In this document: positions 17,051 through 27,398 of the stretch, one piece after another
Numbering within the stretch: the first letter of the stretch is position 1
Layout of the letters: each line of letters starts with the position of its first letter
Source of the DNA: Nostoc sp. KVJ3
GTDB lineage: Bacteria > Cyanobacteriota > Cyanobacteriia > Cyanobacteriales > Nostocaceae
NCBI RefSeq assembly: GCF_026127265.1
Contig: NZ_WWFG01000001.1
Coordinates: 2,147,501-2,211,500, forward strand
Direction of reading: 5' to 3'
DNA length: 64,000 nt
The notes under the pieces: generated by a model
Told to the model about the DNA's origin: nothing
What the model saw: only the letters and a program-made list of their open reading frames with translations
Database searches by the model: none
Made by a program: the position numbers and the translations under genes

Positions 17051-18202
17051 CTAAGAATAACTAACTTTCATGAGGACTTCCGCAATATTGTGCGCTCTTG
17101 CATTCCAGGAATATTTTTCTGTAATTAAGTTATATGCTGTATCTACAAGTGGTTGATATTTATCAATATTTGAAACTGCATCCAGCACTGTATTGGCGAC
17201 TTCTTCAGTAGAGTATCCTGTCACTAAAAGATGTTCTAAGTGGCGGAATTCTTCTAAACCTCGCAAGCCTTCTGGTGTTGAGACAACTAGCTTTTTACTC
17301 GCAAAATAGTCTAACGCTTTATTGCGAGCGCCACCTGCTACTGCCTGTTTTGAGAACGGTAATAAAGCAATGTCTGCATATTGAAGATGGGCAACAAAGT
17401 CTTCTCTTTTAGGTAAAAAACCTAAAAAAGAAATGTTAGAAGGTATTGGCCCTGAAATATCACTACTATCCCTACCAATGACAATCAAATGTACTTTCTG
17501 CTGATGAATTTCAAGATATTGAGCAATCTCAATACTCATTGACACAGACATATCATTACTTGGAAATTGAAATGTTTTTGGAGCAACAAGAACTACTATT
17601 TTAGCCGGTCTAAATGCTTGATAGGGGTCTTTATCCTGAAACAGTTCAGTATTTAGTAAATCTTCAGTAACTCCATTCCCGATACTATAAATCTGCTGTG
17701 GAGTTTTACCATACCACTGAGAAATTAGTTTAGGAATTGAGTCACCTGCTGCAATAATGGGACTACCAGAGAATATCAAAATTCCCTGGGCAATATATGT
17801 CTTAATACATTGTACAAACTCTTTGAAAGGATTGGCAACTGAAAACAAGCGCATCCAGTATTCATATGCTGAAAATGTATGAAAATCCAAAACAAGAGAG
17901 GATTTACTACGTTTTTTAAGCTTTAATGAAATTAAAGCAGCCAATCCAGGTAAAGTTTCTTGAGCATAAATGATATCTGGACAAAACTCATCAATGCACT
18001 TTTCTATAGCTTGGATATATGACTTCAGGCTTCTTGAACCAATCGAAGTAGAAGGTGCATAATTAACAGATGAACAATCTAATCCTAGCTGAAAAACATC
18101 AAAATGCTCAGTAAGATACTGTCCTAGATAAAAAGGTCTAGTAAAAGCACCAAATGGTTGACTAGAATCGAGTGTTGAGACAATTAGTAAGCGTTTACCC
18201 AT
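17051..18202 (-). CDS. Glycosyltransferase, GT4-like (GT-B fold)
   Basis: The 383-residue protein starts MGKRLLIVSTLDSSQPFG and has two Rossmann-like halves. The C-terminal half holds HLQYADIALLPFSKQAVAGGARNKALDYFASKKLVVSTPEGLRGL, the acceptor/nucleotide region in which GT4 enzymes carry an E-x7-E motif; here the second half of that motif is weak. It probably transfers a sugar from a nucleotide-sugar donor during exopolysaccharide repeat-unit assembly on the cytoplasmic face. Donor and linkage cannot be predicted. Confidence 0.8.
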   Translation of the reverse strand: MGKRLLIVSTLDSSQPFGAFTRPFYLGQYLTEHFDVFQLGLDCSSVNYAPSTSIGSRSLKSYIQAIEKCIDEFCPDIIYAQETLPGLAALISLKLKKRSKSSLVLDFHTFSAYEYWMRLFSVANPFKEFVQCIKTYIAQGILIFSGSPIIAAGDSIPKLISQWYGKTPQQIYSIGNGVTEDLLNTELFQDKDPYQAFRPAKIVVLVAPKTFQFPSNDMSVSMSIEIAQYLEIHQQKVHLIVIGRDSSDISGPIPSNISFLGFLPKREDFVAHLQYADIALLPFSKQAVAGGARNKALDYFASKKLVVSTPEGLRGLEEFRHLEHLLVTGYSTEEVANTVLDAVSNIDKYQPLVDTAYNLITEKYSWNARAHNIAEVLMKVSYS

Positions 18203-18320
18203 AATAATGATTGTTGATTATTTTCAGATTTAAGAAATTTATTTTTTAACTGCATTTGTCACCTGACTAAGATGTTCATGAATTATCCAAATTCTATTAG
18301 CTAATAACCTAATAGAAGGA

Positions 18321-19214
18321 TCAAACTTCTGAGTTTGTTTGGTTAATATCCTCTGAAAATGTAGGAGAAATTGCCAAATTCTTATAACCAATGATGGCTC
18401 TGATATAGGGTAAAAACCAATAAAATATCCAAAATGGCCCAGAGTGTCTGCTACAGAATACAGTCCAAGGTTTTAATGGAAATCCTTTAATTTGCAGTAC
18501 CTTCTTCAAGCGTTCTAATATACTTAAGTTAGTATCTACCCAACTATTACGGATAGAATTTTTAGTACAAGTACCAACATATCCGGGAGCTACCCATATT
18601 TTACAACCCAATTTACGGGCTCTCAGGGCATAATCTAAATCTCCTAAACTGTGAACAAAAGCTGTGTCAATATTGCCAACTTTTACAGCAACAGTTTTAG
18701 GGATTAGCACACAGTTACCATACATAGCATCGCATTGTTGGATAACCGAACTTGGTTCTAAAAACTCAAATTTGTTAGAATACCACTTTTTAGATTTTAC
18801 TGCTCCTCCATAAGTTGCTTTCCCTGTCATTGGATCTTTAGTTGAACCAACTACAATCGAATCTGGATAACCTTGTTCAGTCAAATTTTGATGAATTTGT
18901 AATAATTTACTGAGAACATTAGCTTCCAGAAATGTGTCATCATTCAACCACAGATAATAATCATACTGATTCTTTATCGCCTCACCGAAGGCGAGATGCA
19001 TACCTCCCACCCAGAATAAATTACCATTACCCTGAAGAATACGTACCTCTGGATATTCTGCTTTGATAGCCTGTGCAGTCCCGTCAGAACTACCATCATC
19101 AGTTAAATAAACATCAAAATTATTTTTTTGCTCATATAAAGTATGTAGACAGGCGAGAGTTGTATTACGCCTGTTATGGCAAGTCATAACTACCGCTATA
19201 TTGGCTTGTTTCAT
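18321..19214 (-). CDS. Family 2 glycosyltransferase (GT-A fold)
   Basis: The 297-residue protein begins with NIAVVMTCHNRRNTTLACL and has the GT2 donor-site aspartates in VYLTDDGSSDGTAQAI and the metal-binding motif in YYLWLNDDTFLEANVL (about residues 84-99). The acceptor region includes FVHSLGDLDYALRARKLGCK. It resembles rhamnosyltransferase-like GT2 enzymes of polysaccharide clusters. It belongs to the minus-strand polysaccharide operon. Confidence 0.87.
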   Translation of the reverse strand: MKQANIAVVMTCHNRRNTTLACLHTLYEQKNNFDVYLTDDGSSDGTAQAIKAEYPEVRILQGNGNLFWVGGMHLAFGEAIKNQYDYYLWLNDDTFLEANVLSKLLQIHQNLTEQGYPDSIVVGSTKDPMTGKATYGGAVKSKKWYSNKFEFLEPSSVIQQCDAMYGNCVLIPKTVAVKVGNIDTAFVHSLGDLDYALRARKLGCKIWVAPGYVGTCTKNSIRNSWVDTNLSILERLKKVLQIKGFPLKPWTVFCSRHSGPFWIFYWFLPYIRAIIGYKNLAISPTFSEDINQTNSEV

Positions 19215-19290
19215 CCCATTGACCTCATGTTATTTCTCTAGAAAAAATCAATACAAATAATCAAGTTAAACATAATTCTTGCAATTACTT

Positions 19291-20307
19291 TTAAAGTTTC
19301 GCCATCTTTTCTATCCAGCTACTCAGGTTAATGTCTAAATTAAAGTTTCGTAATTTTTGTTCCATTCTTCTGACTACCAACATATATCGATGTAAAACTG
19401 ATACACGAGGCATATTAAGTCTGACAACCTCTTGACACAACCATTTATATTTATCTGAATTGATATTCAATCTTTTCAATTTTTTTATTTGTGCATTCCA
19501 ATCGTTATAAAAGAATAAGTTGAAATAATGAATAGATATAATATCATCCCAATGTTGAATTTGTATTTCTGTTGATAAACGGTTATGTAAAGGTAATGGA
19601 TAACTATAATTAGGAGGAAGATGTTCAACGTTTTCTTCCGAGGCACATAAAGTTACAGACAAAACAGATTGCTCAACAAAATAAATACCCTGGGGAGGAG
19701 TTATATCAAGGCGCATTACTTTTTCAAAATTCTCTTTCCAGGCTGTAAATATACCTGCACTCCTTCTCACCACAATCAAACCAGAGTTCCAGTAGGCTCT
19801 GATTTTTTTCTCACCAATTGGTGTATCAACAAATATCTCACGCTTTACTCCTAAAACTTCATATAATTTTTGCCAGTACCATTCTTGAGAGTCTCGCGGG
19901 CCTGTAGAACCAATTCCTTGACCATACTCAGGACGCAACCGAACGTTACAATTCACTGGCAATAAAAATTCTTTTGGCTCAGAAAAAAAACATTTGTCAC
20001 TGTCTAGAAAAACTAAGATTTCTGCATCGATATTTTGTTCTGCATAGGCACACGCCAGAGGCTTATTGGCTAAATAATAATCATGAAATTCTCGATTTAT
20101 GGGAACTTGTTGATGAGTTACTTGCAACGCTTCAAATGCTTTTTGGGTTTGCTTTGCTATCGGTTCACCCGCTCTAGGATGAAAACTATATATAGGTGTA
20201 TCTTTTAATTCACCACAGAACTTACGAATACTTTCTGCGAGCATTAAAGATTGACCTTCTAAGCGGCCAGGTTCTGTACAAATTATAAAAGCTATAGGTA
20301 TTGACAT
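19291..20307 (-). CDS. Predicted glycosyltransferase-like protein with DSD motif
   Basis: The 338-residue protein has no clear named family that I can assign. It opens with PIAFIICTEPGRLEGQSLML and contains AEILVFLDSDKCFFSEP (about residues 94-110), which looks like the DxD metal site of GT-A enzymes, then the IRAYWNSGLIVVRRS segment that in GT8-like proteins contacts the sugar. Its place among seven other polysaccharide enzymes supports a transferase role. No signal peptide or membrane helix is seen. Confidence 0.6.
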   Translation of the reverse strand: MSIPIAFIICTEPGRLEGQSLMLAESIRKFCGELKDTPIYSFHPRAGEPIAKQTQKAFEALQVTHQQVPINREFHDYYLANKPLACAYAEQNIDAEILVFLDSDKCFFSEPKEFLLPVNCNVRLRPEYGQGIGSTGPRDSQEWYWQKLYEVLGVKREIFVDTPIGEKKIRAYWNSGLIVVRRSAGIFTAWKENFEKVMRLDITPPQGIYFVEQSVLSVTLCASEENVEHLPPNYSYPLPLHNRLSTEIQIQHWDDIISIHYFNLFFYNDWNAQIKKLKRLNINSDKYKWLCQEVVRLNMPRVSVLHRYMLVVRRMEQKLRNFNLDINLSSWIEKMAKL

Positions 20308-20350
20308 ATTATGAAGTATTTATTTCCTAAATTAATTCCTAAATGAAGAT

Positions 20351-21604
20351 TTATTTGCTTCCATCAATGATTTCCTGAAATAAAGCAGAGTAACGATGTG
20401 CTTGAAGTTCCAAAGTGAATTCTTGCTCGGCTTTTTCACGAGCATAAAATGACAGTTTTTGCAGCCTCTCCTCATCTTCAAGTACCCAAGCAATTCCTTT
20501 GGCTAAATCCTCAACTTGATAAGGTTTAGCTAAATAGCCATTTTGCTGATGGTCAACAATATCTTTTAAACCAGTTGCATTAAATGCAACAACTGGAGTA
20601 CCACAAGCGAGTGATTCAGAAGCTGTCTGTCCAAAAGATTCTTGCAGGGACGGTACAATCATTACATCAGCTGCTGAGTAAAGAGTTGCTAAAGATATAT
20701 CATCATGTAAATGTCCTAAGTAGTGAGTTTTAAAGCCTAAATCAGGTGGTTTTTCAGGTTGAGATGCTCCAAAAATTACAACTTCTAAATTATCCTTCCA
20801 GCCAGAATGACTTAATTCTTGTAGGGCTGGTTGTAACAGATGAAACCCTTTATTTTTATCACTTGTTGCCTCTATTGCTCCAAAGAGAATTAGCTTCTTA
20901 TCCTGGGGAAGATAGAGTGTTTCGCGGGCAAAATATTGATTGATAGGTCGATATTTTTGAGTATCCAATCCGTGAGGAATCACTTCGATTCGGAAATTTT
21001 GGAACAGAGAACTAGAACGAGCGCACTCTGCTAACCAAGAACTTGGCGAAACCAGCGTTAAATTAATATTTTTCCAAGCTTTTACTTTGCGCCACCATAT
21101 CCAACGGGATAAATCCCATTCATTACCACTGTTGAGTTGAGGACAAGCTCCACAGGATATTTTGTAGCGATCGCACTCCCCAGCAACATGACATCCTCCA
21201 GTAAAGTCTCCCATATCATGAAGAGTCCAAACTAAAGGTTGCTTCAGCTTGGCAATTGTTTCTATCTGCATAAATCCTGCTCTAATCCAATGCAAATGGA
21301 TAATATCGGGAGCTATTATTGCAACTTTAGAAATAACAGTATCTGGCAACCACTGAATAGAAAATGAGCCATTAATCCGCTTCCGATAAAACTTTAATGG
21401 CAAGGCTTCAAATGTTAGTTTTGCTCGTGCGATTCCTTGAAATAGCCTAATTTCGGGTGCAATTACTGTTTTGTCATTAGTAATTTTCTCTTGCACAAGC
21501 ATCTGTGAGTTAACACCAATATGTCTTAATCCTTGATGCAACCGATAAGTAGCACGAGCAGCACCACCATTGATATCAGATGTATTAATTAGTAAGATAT
21601 TCAT
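20351..21604 (-). CDS. Glycosyltransferase family 4
   Basis: The protein (417 residues from MNILLINTS; an in-frame ATG two codons earlier is also possible) is a GT-B enzyme of the GT4 family. The N-terminal half has SDINGGAARATYRLHQGL and IHLHWIRAGF. The C-terminal half has LILFGAIEATSDKNKGFHLL and the EX7E donor motif in VPSLQESFGQTASESLACGTPVVAF. A cysteine-rich insert (GGCHVAGECDRYKISCGACPQL, about residues 135-157) is common in cyanobacterial and Bacteroides homologues. It probably builds the exopolysaccharide repeat unit. Confidence 0.9.
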   Translation of the reverse strand: MNILLINTSDINGGAARATYRLHQGLRHIGVNSQMLVQEKITNDKTVIAPEIRLFQGIARAKLTFEALPLKFYRKRINGSFSIQWLPDTVISKVAIIAPDIIHLHWIRAGFMQIETIAKLKQPLVWTLHDMGDFTGGCHVAGECDRYKISCGACPQLNSGNEWDLSRWIWWRKVKAWKNINLTLVSPSSWLAECARSSSLFQNFRIEVIPHGLDTQKYRPINQYFARETLYLPQDKKLILFGAIEATSDKNKGFHLLQPALQELSHSGWKDNLEVVIFGASQPEKPPDLGFKTHYLGHLHDDISLATLYSAADVMIVPSLQESFGQTASESLACGTPVVAFNATGLKDIVDHQQNGYLAKPYQVEDLAKGIAWVLEDEERLQKLSFYAREKAEQEFTLELQAHRYSALFQEIIDGSK

Positions 21605-21706
21605 CGCCATAAGTTTTTTTGCATTCTCGTGAATCGCTAATTAACTGATGTTGTGGCTCCACGGCACACCACAACCTTTACCGACTTAAGTCGTTATAGG
21701 CTAAAA

Positions 21707-22642
21707 CTATTTAAGCTCTGAATATTTTGCTGAACGCATTTCCAAGTAAGGACGCTGAGACTTTGGTCTTAAGTTGACTTGTAGCCAGTAGCGCCAATAT
21801 CTAACACTAGCTTCTGCATGATGAAGCAAGTTTTTTTTCCAAAACGTAATATCTGGATTAATTGAAGCTACAGTGGGTTTAATTTTAGAAATTCCTAATC
21901 GGCTATAGCCTTCTGGTAAAAAGTGAGCAGTAAAAGATTTTCTGGAATGGTTCGGATTGACATTTTGAAAAGCACCATGAATTAAAAAAGGATGCCAGAA
22001 GAGAACTGAACCTTTTTCCAGTAGCAATGGCTGTGCTTGGGAACTTTGTTCTCTAACTAATTTTTGAATGTTTTGGGCATATTCTTCATGATCGCTAAAC
22101 AGAGGAACATCAGTCTTTCTAGAAACTACAGTCCCCTTGTGGGTTTTAGGAATTACAAAAAAAGCACCTGCATCCTCTTGGATATCTTCAAGTGCATACC
22201 AGCATGCAACTAAGTGACCAGCAGGATCGCTATCTAAATAGTAATGATCTTGGTGAGCTACCGTGCCAGTAGATTTATCAAAGAACATTGTTTGCCATAC
22301 AGTGTGTTTTTGTTTATCTGTAAGTGTTTTCAATAGCTGAGAGACAGAATTTGAGCAAATAATATTTGATGCTGATTGACAAAAATCTTTTTGAAATACG
22401 AGATCTAGTGGATTAAGAATAGAACGCTCTATAAATCCTTGTTCATTGATAGAAAGCTTTTCTGGTCTATTAGTATCCTGAGACCGGAAGTAATAGTTTT
22501 TCGATATCTTAAAAGCCTCATATCTATTGATGAAATCTGTAATTTTATTTTCGGAAGTAACATTTTTAACAATTACATAACCATTTTCTTCATAGTAGTT
22601 TTTAATATGTTGAGTTTCGTTTGGCAAAAAAGTTTGTGACAT
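21707..22642 (-). CDS. Phytanoyl-CoA dioxygenase (PhyH) family protein
   Basis: The 311-residue protein is a predicted Fe(II)/2-oxoglutarate-dependent oxygenase. The facial triad is visible as H130 and D132 in AHQDHYYLD and H222 in HPFLIHGAFQN, and R234 in NHSRKSFTAHF can bind the 2-oxoglutarate carboxylate. The length is normal for bacterial PhyH proteins. It lies inside the polysaccharide cluster between the polymerase and a GT4 gene, on the same strand, which suggests hydroxylation of a sugar, lipid carrier or small substituent. The substrate is unknown. Confidence 0.83.
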   Translation of the reverse strand: MSQTFLPNETQHIKNYYEENGYVIVKNVTSENKITDFINRYEAFKISKNYYFRSQDTNRPEKLSINEQGFIERSILNPLDLVFQKDFCQSASNIICSNSVSQLLKTLTDKQKHTVWQTMFFDKSTGTVAHQDHYYLDSDPAGHLVACWYALEDIQEDAGAFFVIPKTHKGTVVSRKTDVPLFSDHEEYAQNIQKLVREQSSQAQPLLLEKGSVLFWHPFLIHGAFQNVNPNHSRKSFTAHFLPEGYSRLGISKIKPTVASINPDITFWKKNLLHHAEASVRYWRYWLQVNLRPKSQRPYLEMRSAKYSELK

Positions 22643-22676
22643 GATTCATTACTCCTGTAAATTTACTTAATCTTAA

Positions 22677-23915
22677 TTAAGATAACGACTTTCTAAAAGG
22701 CATTTGTTGAGAGCTAAGAGTCAAAGATAATGAGGTTGTGACATACATCAACCAATTCCAACTGGGAGTTAATAGTCTTGCTTCTGAGAAATTAACGATG
22801 ACAATGATAATTAGCATTTGCATTGGCCAATAATCTTCTGGTTTTTTGGCTACATAAATAATTCGAGTCAATGCCATTACAAAGAACCGGACAAACCCTG
22901 CGACAAAAGTCAAAAAACCTAAAAATCCTAATTCTAGTAATAGTTCTAAAAAACCATTATGAGCATTACTTGCCCAATCATAAGTAGCTCTTAGATTAGA
23001 TGCAGCATTACTAGTCCAAAATCCAGAGAATCCATAACCTAGCCAAGGTCTTTCCCAAATCTTGGACATCACTAGCTCCCACAGATCGGAGCGTCCATTA
23101 AAGGTAAGGTCTTTACCAGAAGTACCAACTACAGTGTCGGCATTATTAATAAGTAATACTGAAGAAACAATGAGGATCATTAAAGCTGAAGTAATCATAA
23201 TAACTTGTAATTTATAATTAGTTTTTTGAAAAGATTTATAAAAAGGTAAAAGTAATATCATTGTTAATAGAATAGTCAGAGAAGTTGTTGAACGTGAGAG
23301 GATAATTAAACATATAGATATCCCACACACCGCCCACATCAACCAGCGATATCTATGACCACTAATAGCAAGGTGCAAAAAAACTCCTGCGCTCCAAGCC
23401 ATCATGTATCCTAATTCATTTTTATGACCATAAATTCCACTCCACATACCTCCTAATTCAGGTGATTGGTGAATATAACCTGGTATGAATGCAGAAAAGA
23501 ACATAGATAATATTGCAGCTGTACCAAGCGCCCAAGCGATGAGTCTCATTTGTTCCCGCAGGGAATAACGCATTGCTAAATAGATTGCCAGAAAATATAG
23601 TCTGATTAGACCTCTCATATAAGTAAGACTAGAACTTAGGTCTTGTGACCACAAAAGAGAAAATACAACTATTGTTAGTAAAATAAACTGTAAGGGACTT
23701 TTAGTAATTACATAAAGAAAGCCTTTCCAGTATATAAGTAGAAAATAAAATAGAATCAAATATGAAACTATATTAAATATAGTATCTAGTTTATCGCCTC
23801 CAAGGGTAGATGTAGATATTTCTTGTGCAGGGTGTATTGTTAATGCCCCTACAGTAATGAGCAATAGCAAGACAGTTAATATTTTTTCTGTTAATCTTAC
23901 CTTAGTTTCTGACAT
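22677..23915 (-). CDS. O-antigen ligase/polymerase family membrane protein (Wzy-like)
   Basis: The 412-residue protein has about ten hydrophobic segments and the Wzy_C region: the periplasmic loop GRSDLWELVMSKIWERPWLGYG followed by SNAHNGFLELLLELGFLGFL near residues 275-330. These loop arginines and the H-N-x-x-L-E motif typify enzymes that polymerise or ligate lipid-linked repeat units at the outer face of the inner membrane. With the flippase and Wzc-type kinase in the same cluster, a Wzx/Wzy pathway polymerase is the best reading. The name wzy is not used because sequence cannot separate it from a ligase. Confidence 0.85.
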   Translation of the reverse strand: MSETKVRLTEKILTVLLLLITVGALTIHPAQEISTSTLGGDKLDTIFNIVSYLILFYFLLIYWKGFLYVITKSPLQFILLTIVVFSLLWSQDLSSSLTYMRGLIRLYFLAIYLAMRYSLREQMRLIAWALGTAAILSMFFSAFIPGYIHQSPELGGMWSGIYGHKNELGYMMAWSAGVFLHLAISGHRYRWLMWAVCGISICLIILSRSTTSLTILLTMILLLPFYKSFQKTNYKLQVIMITSALMILIVSSVLLINNADTVVGTSGKDLTFNGRSDLWELVMSKIWERPWLGYGFSGFWTSNAASNLRATYDWASNAHNGFLELLLELGFLGFLTFVAGFVRFFVMALTRIIYVAKKPEDYWPMQMLIIIVIVNFSEARLLTPSWNWLMYVTTSLSLTLSSQQMPFRKSLS

Positions 23916-23947
23916 TTCATTTATCTATTAATTGACTAGATAAGTTG

Positions 23948-24874
23948 CTATTTTTTGACTATTGAGTAATTTAATTTTTTCTTCAATTCTTCTTTAAAAA
24001 TATCCAATGCAGTTGCTTTATAGACTGTTTTCTGGGTAAAAATATCTGCCTCTATATTCCTCACAATAAACGGTGGATGCTTTAATGGAAATTCCATTGC
24101 TTCCATAGACATATTGATAAATGAAAATTCTTGATTGGAAGTGAAATGAGTTGCATCTGCACCAACACCAACATTAGAAATTAAATTGACATTGGGAATA
24201 ATGCTTAAACTCCCTTGCATCCAGCAAGCAAATGTCCATTGATAATCCCAGGTTATACCTGTAGGATTGTTATAAACAGACTGAAATATTCGCTGCCAAT
24301 AATTTACTGCTTTCGCGTCTGCAAGAATATCATGTAAAATATTTTCTGCTTGCACCTCTTTCCAAAGTTTGATAGTCAAATCATAATGTTGCCAAGCACG
24401 TCTCCAACTTGCCCAACCCCAGCAGTGGTTATAACGAGAAAAATAGTAACTATAATTTGTGCGTTTTCGTCCGAATTGAACATTTTGGGCAGAAATTGTT
24501 GCAATTCTAGTATCGTTTCTATATTTTTCTAGCAGTTCTCCACTAAATCTGAAAAAAGTCGAGTGAGGAATACAATCATCTTCTAAAATAATTGTCTCTT
24601 CAACATTATTAAATACCCAATCTAAACCACTAGATACTCTTTTCGCACAACCTAAATTGATATCAGAATAATTCTTGATAACTTCACATTCCCAATCAAC
24701 TCTCTCAATGATTGCCCTCGCTTGTTCACATTTTTCTACCTCACCTTCGCGGTCGGTGCGGGGGCCATCTGCAATTACAAAAAGTTTTTTTGGCTTCGCT
24801 TGGCGAATAGCTTCAAAAACTTTCTCTGTTTTTTGTGGGCGCTTGAAAATAATAAAAGTTACTGGTGTTTGCAT
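23948..24874 (-). CDS. Glycosyltransferase of the GT2-like/HlpA-like group
   Basis: The 308-residue protein starts TPVTFIIFKRPQKTEKVFEAI and has KKLFVIADGPRTDREGE, LGCAKRVSSGLDWVF and the metal-site motif EETIILEDDCIPHSTFF (about residues 92-108). The conserved NHCWGWASWRRAWQHYD segment further on is typical of the group, which is sometimes annotated as hemolytic protein HlpA-like but is a GT-A-fold transferase. It belongs to the polysaccharide operon, between polymerase and flippase genes. Confidence 0.8.
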   Translation of the reverse strand: MQTPVTFIIFKRPQKTEKVFEAIRQAKPKKLFVIADGPRTDREGEVEKCEQARAIIERVDWECEVIKNYSDINLGCAKRVSSGLDWVFNNVEETIILEDDCIPHSTFFRFSGELLEKYRNDTRIATISAQNVQFGRKRTNYSYYFSRYNHCWGWASWRRAWQHYDLTIKLWKEVQAENILHDILADAKAVNYWQRIFQSVYNNPTGITWDYQWTFACWMQGSLSIIPNVNLISNVGVGADATHFTSNQEFSFINMSMEAMEFPLKHPPFIVRNIEADIFTQKTVYKATALDIFKEELKKKLNYSIVKK

Positions 24875-24936
24875 ATTTTATTAATCTTATTAATGTACTT
24901 GAAATGGAAACTTTAAAGAGGAATTATGAATAATAA

Positions 24937-26259
24937 TCAAGTTTTATAAAAAAGAAGAAGCGATCGCAACTGAATATTAAATATTTTTTGGGTTCTTTTA
25001 TCAAATGCATTGCACAGAAAAGCAGCAGAAGCTTGAGATATGATTGTTGCGATCGCAGCTCCAAGTCCTCCATATTTAGGAATCAGGAAGAAATTGAGAA
25101 AAATATTTAGTATGGCACCAAATAAAGTTTTACCTAAAGAAACGTGGTTCAAACCTTCAGCAATAAACCACGGTGATGTTGCAAGACCCATAAATACAAA
25201 CAAAGAAGTCCAAATATGAACTGCTAATATTGGCCCTGCTTGTGCATAACCGCTTCCAAACATCATCATAATTATCCTTTCGGATAGGAATGTCATTGGC
25301 AGAGCAATTGCAAAAGATATACACGTCAATAGACGGAGTAATTGTCCTATCCTCTGATAATAAAGACTTTCAGATTTTTCCTTAGCTGCGTAAATTGAAG
25401 GAGCAACTGAAGAGACAATAGCAGCCGGAATAAAATACCAAATTTCCGAAACACGGACAGCAGCAGAATAAATACCAACCTCGCTATTTCCGATCAGTTG
25501 ACCTAACATTACCTGATCGATTCTCATAAAAATCATGATAGCGAACCCCGAAAAAATTAGGGGTAAACTCTCTTTCAAAAGAGTTTTAGCAGCAGAGAAA
25601 CTCCAACGCCATGACAACACTGAAGCTCCTCTGACTTGGTAAACAATCAGCAAGCCAATCCCACTCATTACAAATTCGGCTAATGTTACCCAAGCAAAAG
25701 CTAACAATGGTGCTTTCGTTAAAATTAGTGCTATTTTGATGAGAGTATTTAGGAGAAAAGCTATATTTCTAGCGATCACGCTGTATTTTGACTGCACCTG
25801 TGATTGAAACCACAGTTCAATAGTATCAGCCGCCCTAAAAATTCCTACCATTGCTAAAATTGCAACTAGCCATATCTTCAGTGTTTCATGCTCACCTAAG
25901 AAAAACATACTGCTAACTGCTAATAAGACAGAAGCAATTCCACCTAGCAATTTTAGCCAAAAAGTCGTTCCTAAAATTTCCTCTTTGTCTGATGATTGAC
26001 GGACAATATGGCGAACTACAACATCATCTAGTCCTAAAGTAAAAACTGGACTAAATAAGCTAACAAAGGCTAAAGCATAGTTAAAGAGACCATACTGCTG
26101 CACTCCTAAATAACGTGCTACCCATACTCCTACTACCAAGCTTGCACCCATACGGAGAATGCGATCGGCAAACAACCAACCTGTATTAGCAATAATTGCA
26201 CGTAGCCCAGAACGAGATTTAAATTGCGATAGGCTTTTAAGTCTTAATTTACTTAGCAT
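24937..26259 (-). CDS. Polysaccharide flippase (Wzx/MATE-like)
   Basis: The 440-residue protein has about twelve hydrophobic segments and the polysaccharide-synthesis flippase pattern. It has NTGWLFADRILRMGASLVVGVWVARYLG near the start, QYGLFNYALAFVSLFSPVFTLGLDDVVVR, then SGFAIMIFMRIDQVMLGQLIGNSEVGIYSAAVRVSEIWYFIP in the middle. It would carry the lipid-linked repeat unit across the cytoplasmic membrane for the adjacent polymerase. The length is close to the family norm. Confidence 0.9.
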   Translation of the reverse strand: MLSKLRLKSLSQFKSRSGLRAIIANTGWLFADRILRMGASLVVGVWVARYLGVQQYGLFNYALAFVSLFSPVFTLGLDDVVVRHIVRQSSDKEEILGTTFWLKLLGGIASVLLAVSSMFFLGEHETLKIWLVAILAMVGIFRAADTIELWFQSQVQSKYSVIARNIAFLLNTLIKIALILTKAPLLAFAWVTLAEFVMSGIGLLIVYQVRGASVLSWRWSFSAAKTLLKESLPLIFSGFAIMIFMRIDQVMLGQLIGNSEVGIYSAAVRVSEIWYFIPAAIVSSVAPSIYAAKEKSESLYYQRIGQLLRLLTCISFAIALPMTFLSERIIMMMFGSGYAQAGPILAVHIWTSLFVFMGLATSPWFIAEGLNHVSLGKTLFGAILNIFLNFFLIPKYGGLGAAIATIISQASAAFLCNAFDKRTQKIFNIQLRSLLLFYKT

Positions 26260-26361
26260 TACCTTTTATTAACCATGTGATACTCTCTATACAATATGTA
26301 AATTTTTCCTAGCTTGCTAAATTGATCAAAATAGATTAAGTTAACCTAGAATTTCACACAA

Positions 26362-27321
26362 TCATCGGTTACTATTTTTTAATTTACCAGCCATGAAAAT
26401 TTTTAAAAAGTAGTTGAATAACAAAATAATTCCCTTAATTTTCCAGTAAAAATTACGCTCAAATAGAAATATTATTTTCAAATAGGAAATAAAATCTTGA
26501 TTTTTCGGACATGGTATTGTTTTTAGCTCATTTAGAGATGTGAAAGCTAATAATAACGGTAAACTAAAATAATTTTTTTCAAGGATATAATTAAATAATG
26601 AATTGCGTTTCCAAAATCTTTTATATTCATAGTTTTTGTCTATATCTAAAAATTTCTTATTATGATATTGATTGTTTTGATGTATTCTGTACATCACCAA
26701 AGGGTTAGACATATAAAATTTTTTAGCGCCTACCAAAGAAGCTCCCCATACCAGGCAGTCATCAGCTCTTACACGCCAATCTTCTGTGTTTGAAATAGGT
26801 AAAAATTTTCTGATTATTTCTCTACGTATTGACAGTGTGGATGTTATAGAACCAATCCATTCACCATTGCATAAAGTTCTGATTACGGAATAGCCTAAAT
26901 CTAAATCAACTGCATTAGTTTGGAATGTTCCTTCCTCTGCTCCAAATTTCTTATATGCACAAAACAAGAAATCACATTCATTACGCCTATTATAAAAATT
27001 TAGGGCATTTTCTAAATATTGAGGTTCATAAATGTCATCTGCATCTAAAAAAAATATAATTTCTCCAGTTGCAGCTAAAAAACCTTCATTAAAGGATGAT
27101 AGTTGTCCTTGATTTTTTTCTTTGAAGATACATTTAATATTCTCTGATTGAGTAAATTTAGCAATTACATCCACAGAATTATCTGTAGATGCATCATCAA
27201 CAATAATGATTTCATCAAACTTAACTGTTTGATTTAAAGCACTATTAATTGCCTCTGAAACAAATTCAGCGTAATTATAGTTATTAATTAAACAAGACGT
27301 GATAATTTTGTTTTTATCCAT
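26362..27321 (-). CDS. Family 2 glycosyltransferase
   Basis: The 319-residue protein has clear GT2 features: ITSCLINNYNYAEFVSEAINSAL at the start, EIIIVDDASTDNSVDVI (donor aspartates) and ATGEIIFFLDADDIYEPQYL (metal-site DAD, about residues 86-105). The base composition is more AT-rich than the neighbours and AAA/AAT codons are frequent, which may point to separate acquisition of this gene. It lies just downstream of the Wzc-type kinase gene. Confidence 0.88.
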   Translation of the reverse strand: MDKNKIITSCLINNYNYAEFVSEAINSALNQTVKFDEIIIVDDASTDNSVDVIAKFTQSENIKCIFKEKNQGQLSSFNEGFLAATGEIIFFLDADDIYEPQYLENALNFYNRRNECDFLFCAYKKFGAEEGTFQTNAVDLDLGYSVIRTLCNGEWIGSITSTLSIRREIIRKFLPISNTEDWRVRADDCLVWGASLVGAKKFYMSNPLVMYRIHQNNQYHNKKFLDIDKNYEYKRFWKRNSLFNYILEKNYFSLPLLLAFTSLNELKTIPCPKNQDFISYLKIIFLFERNFYWKIKGIILLFNYFLKIFMAGKLKNSNR

Positions 27322-27398
27322 ATAAAAATTTCTCCCAAATCAAAAGCAAAATAAATTAAAATGCTTACACTATCATGAAAATTAGCCATTTATTTCGA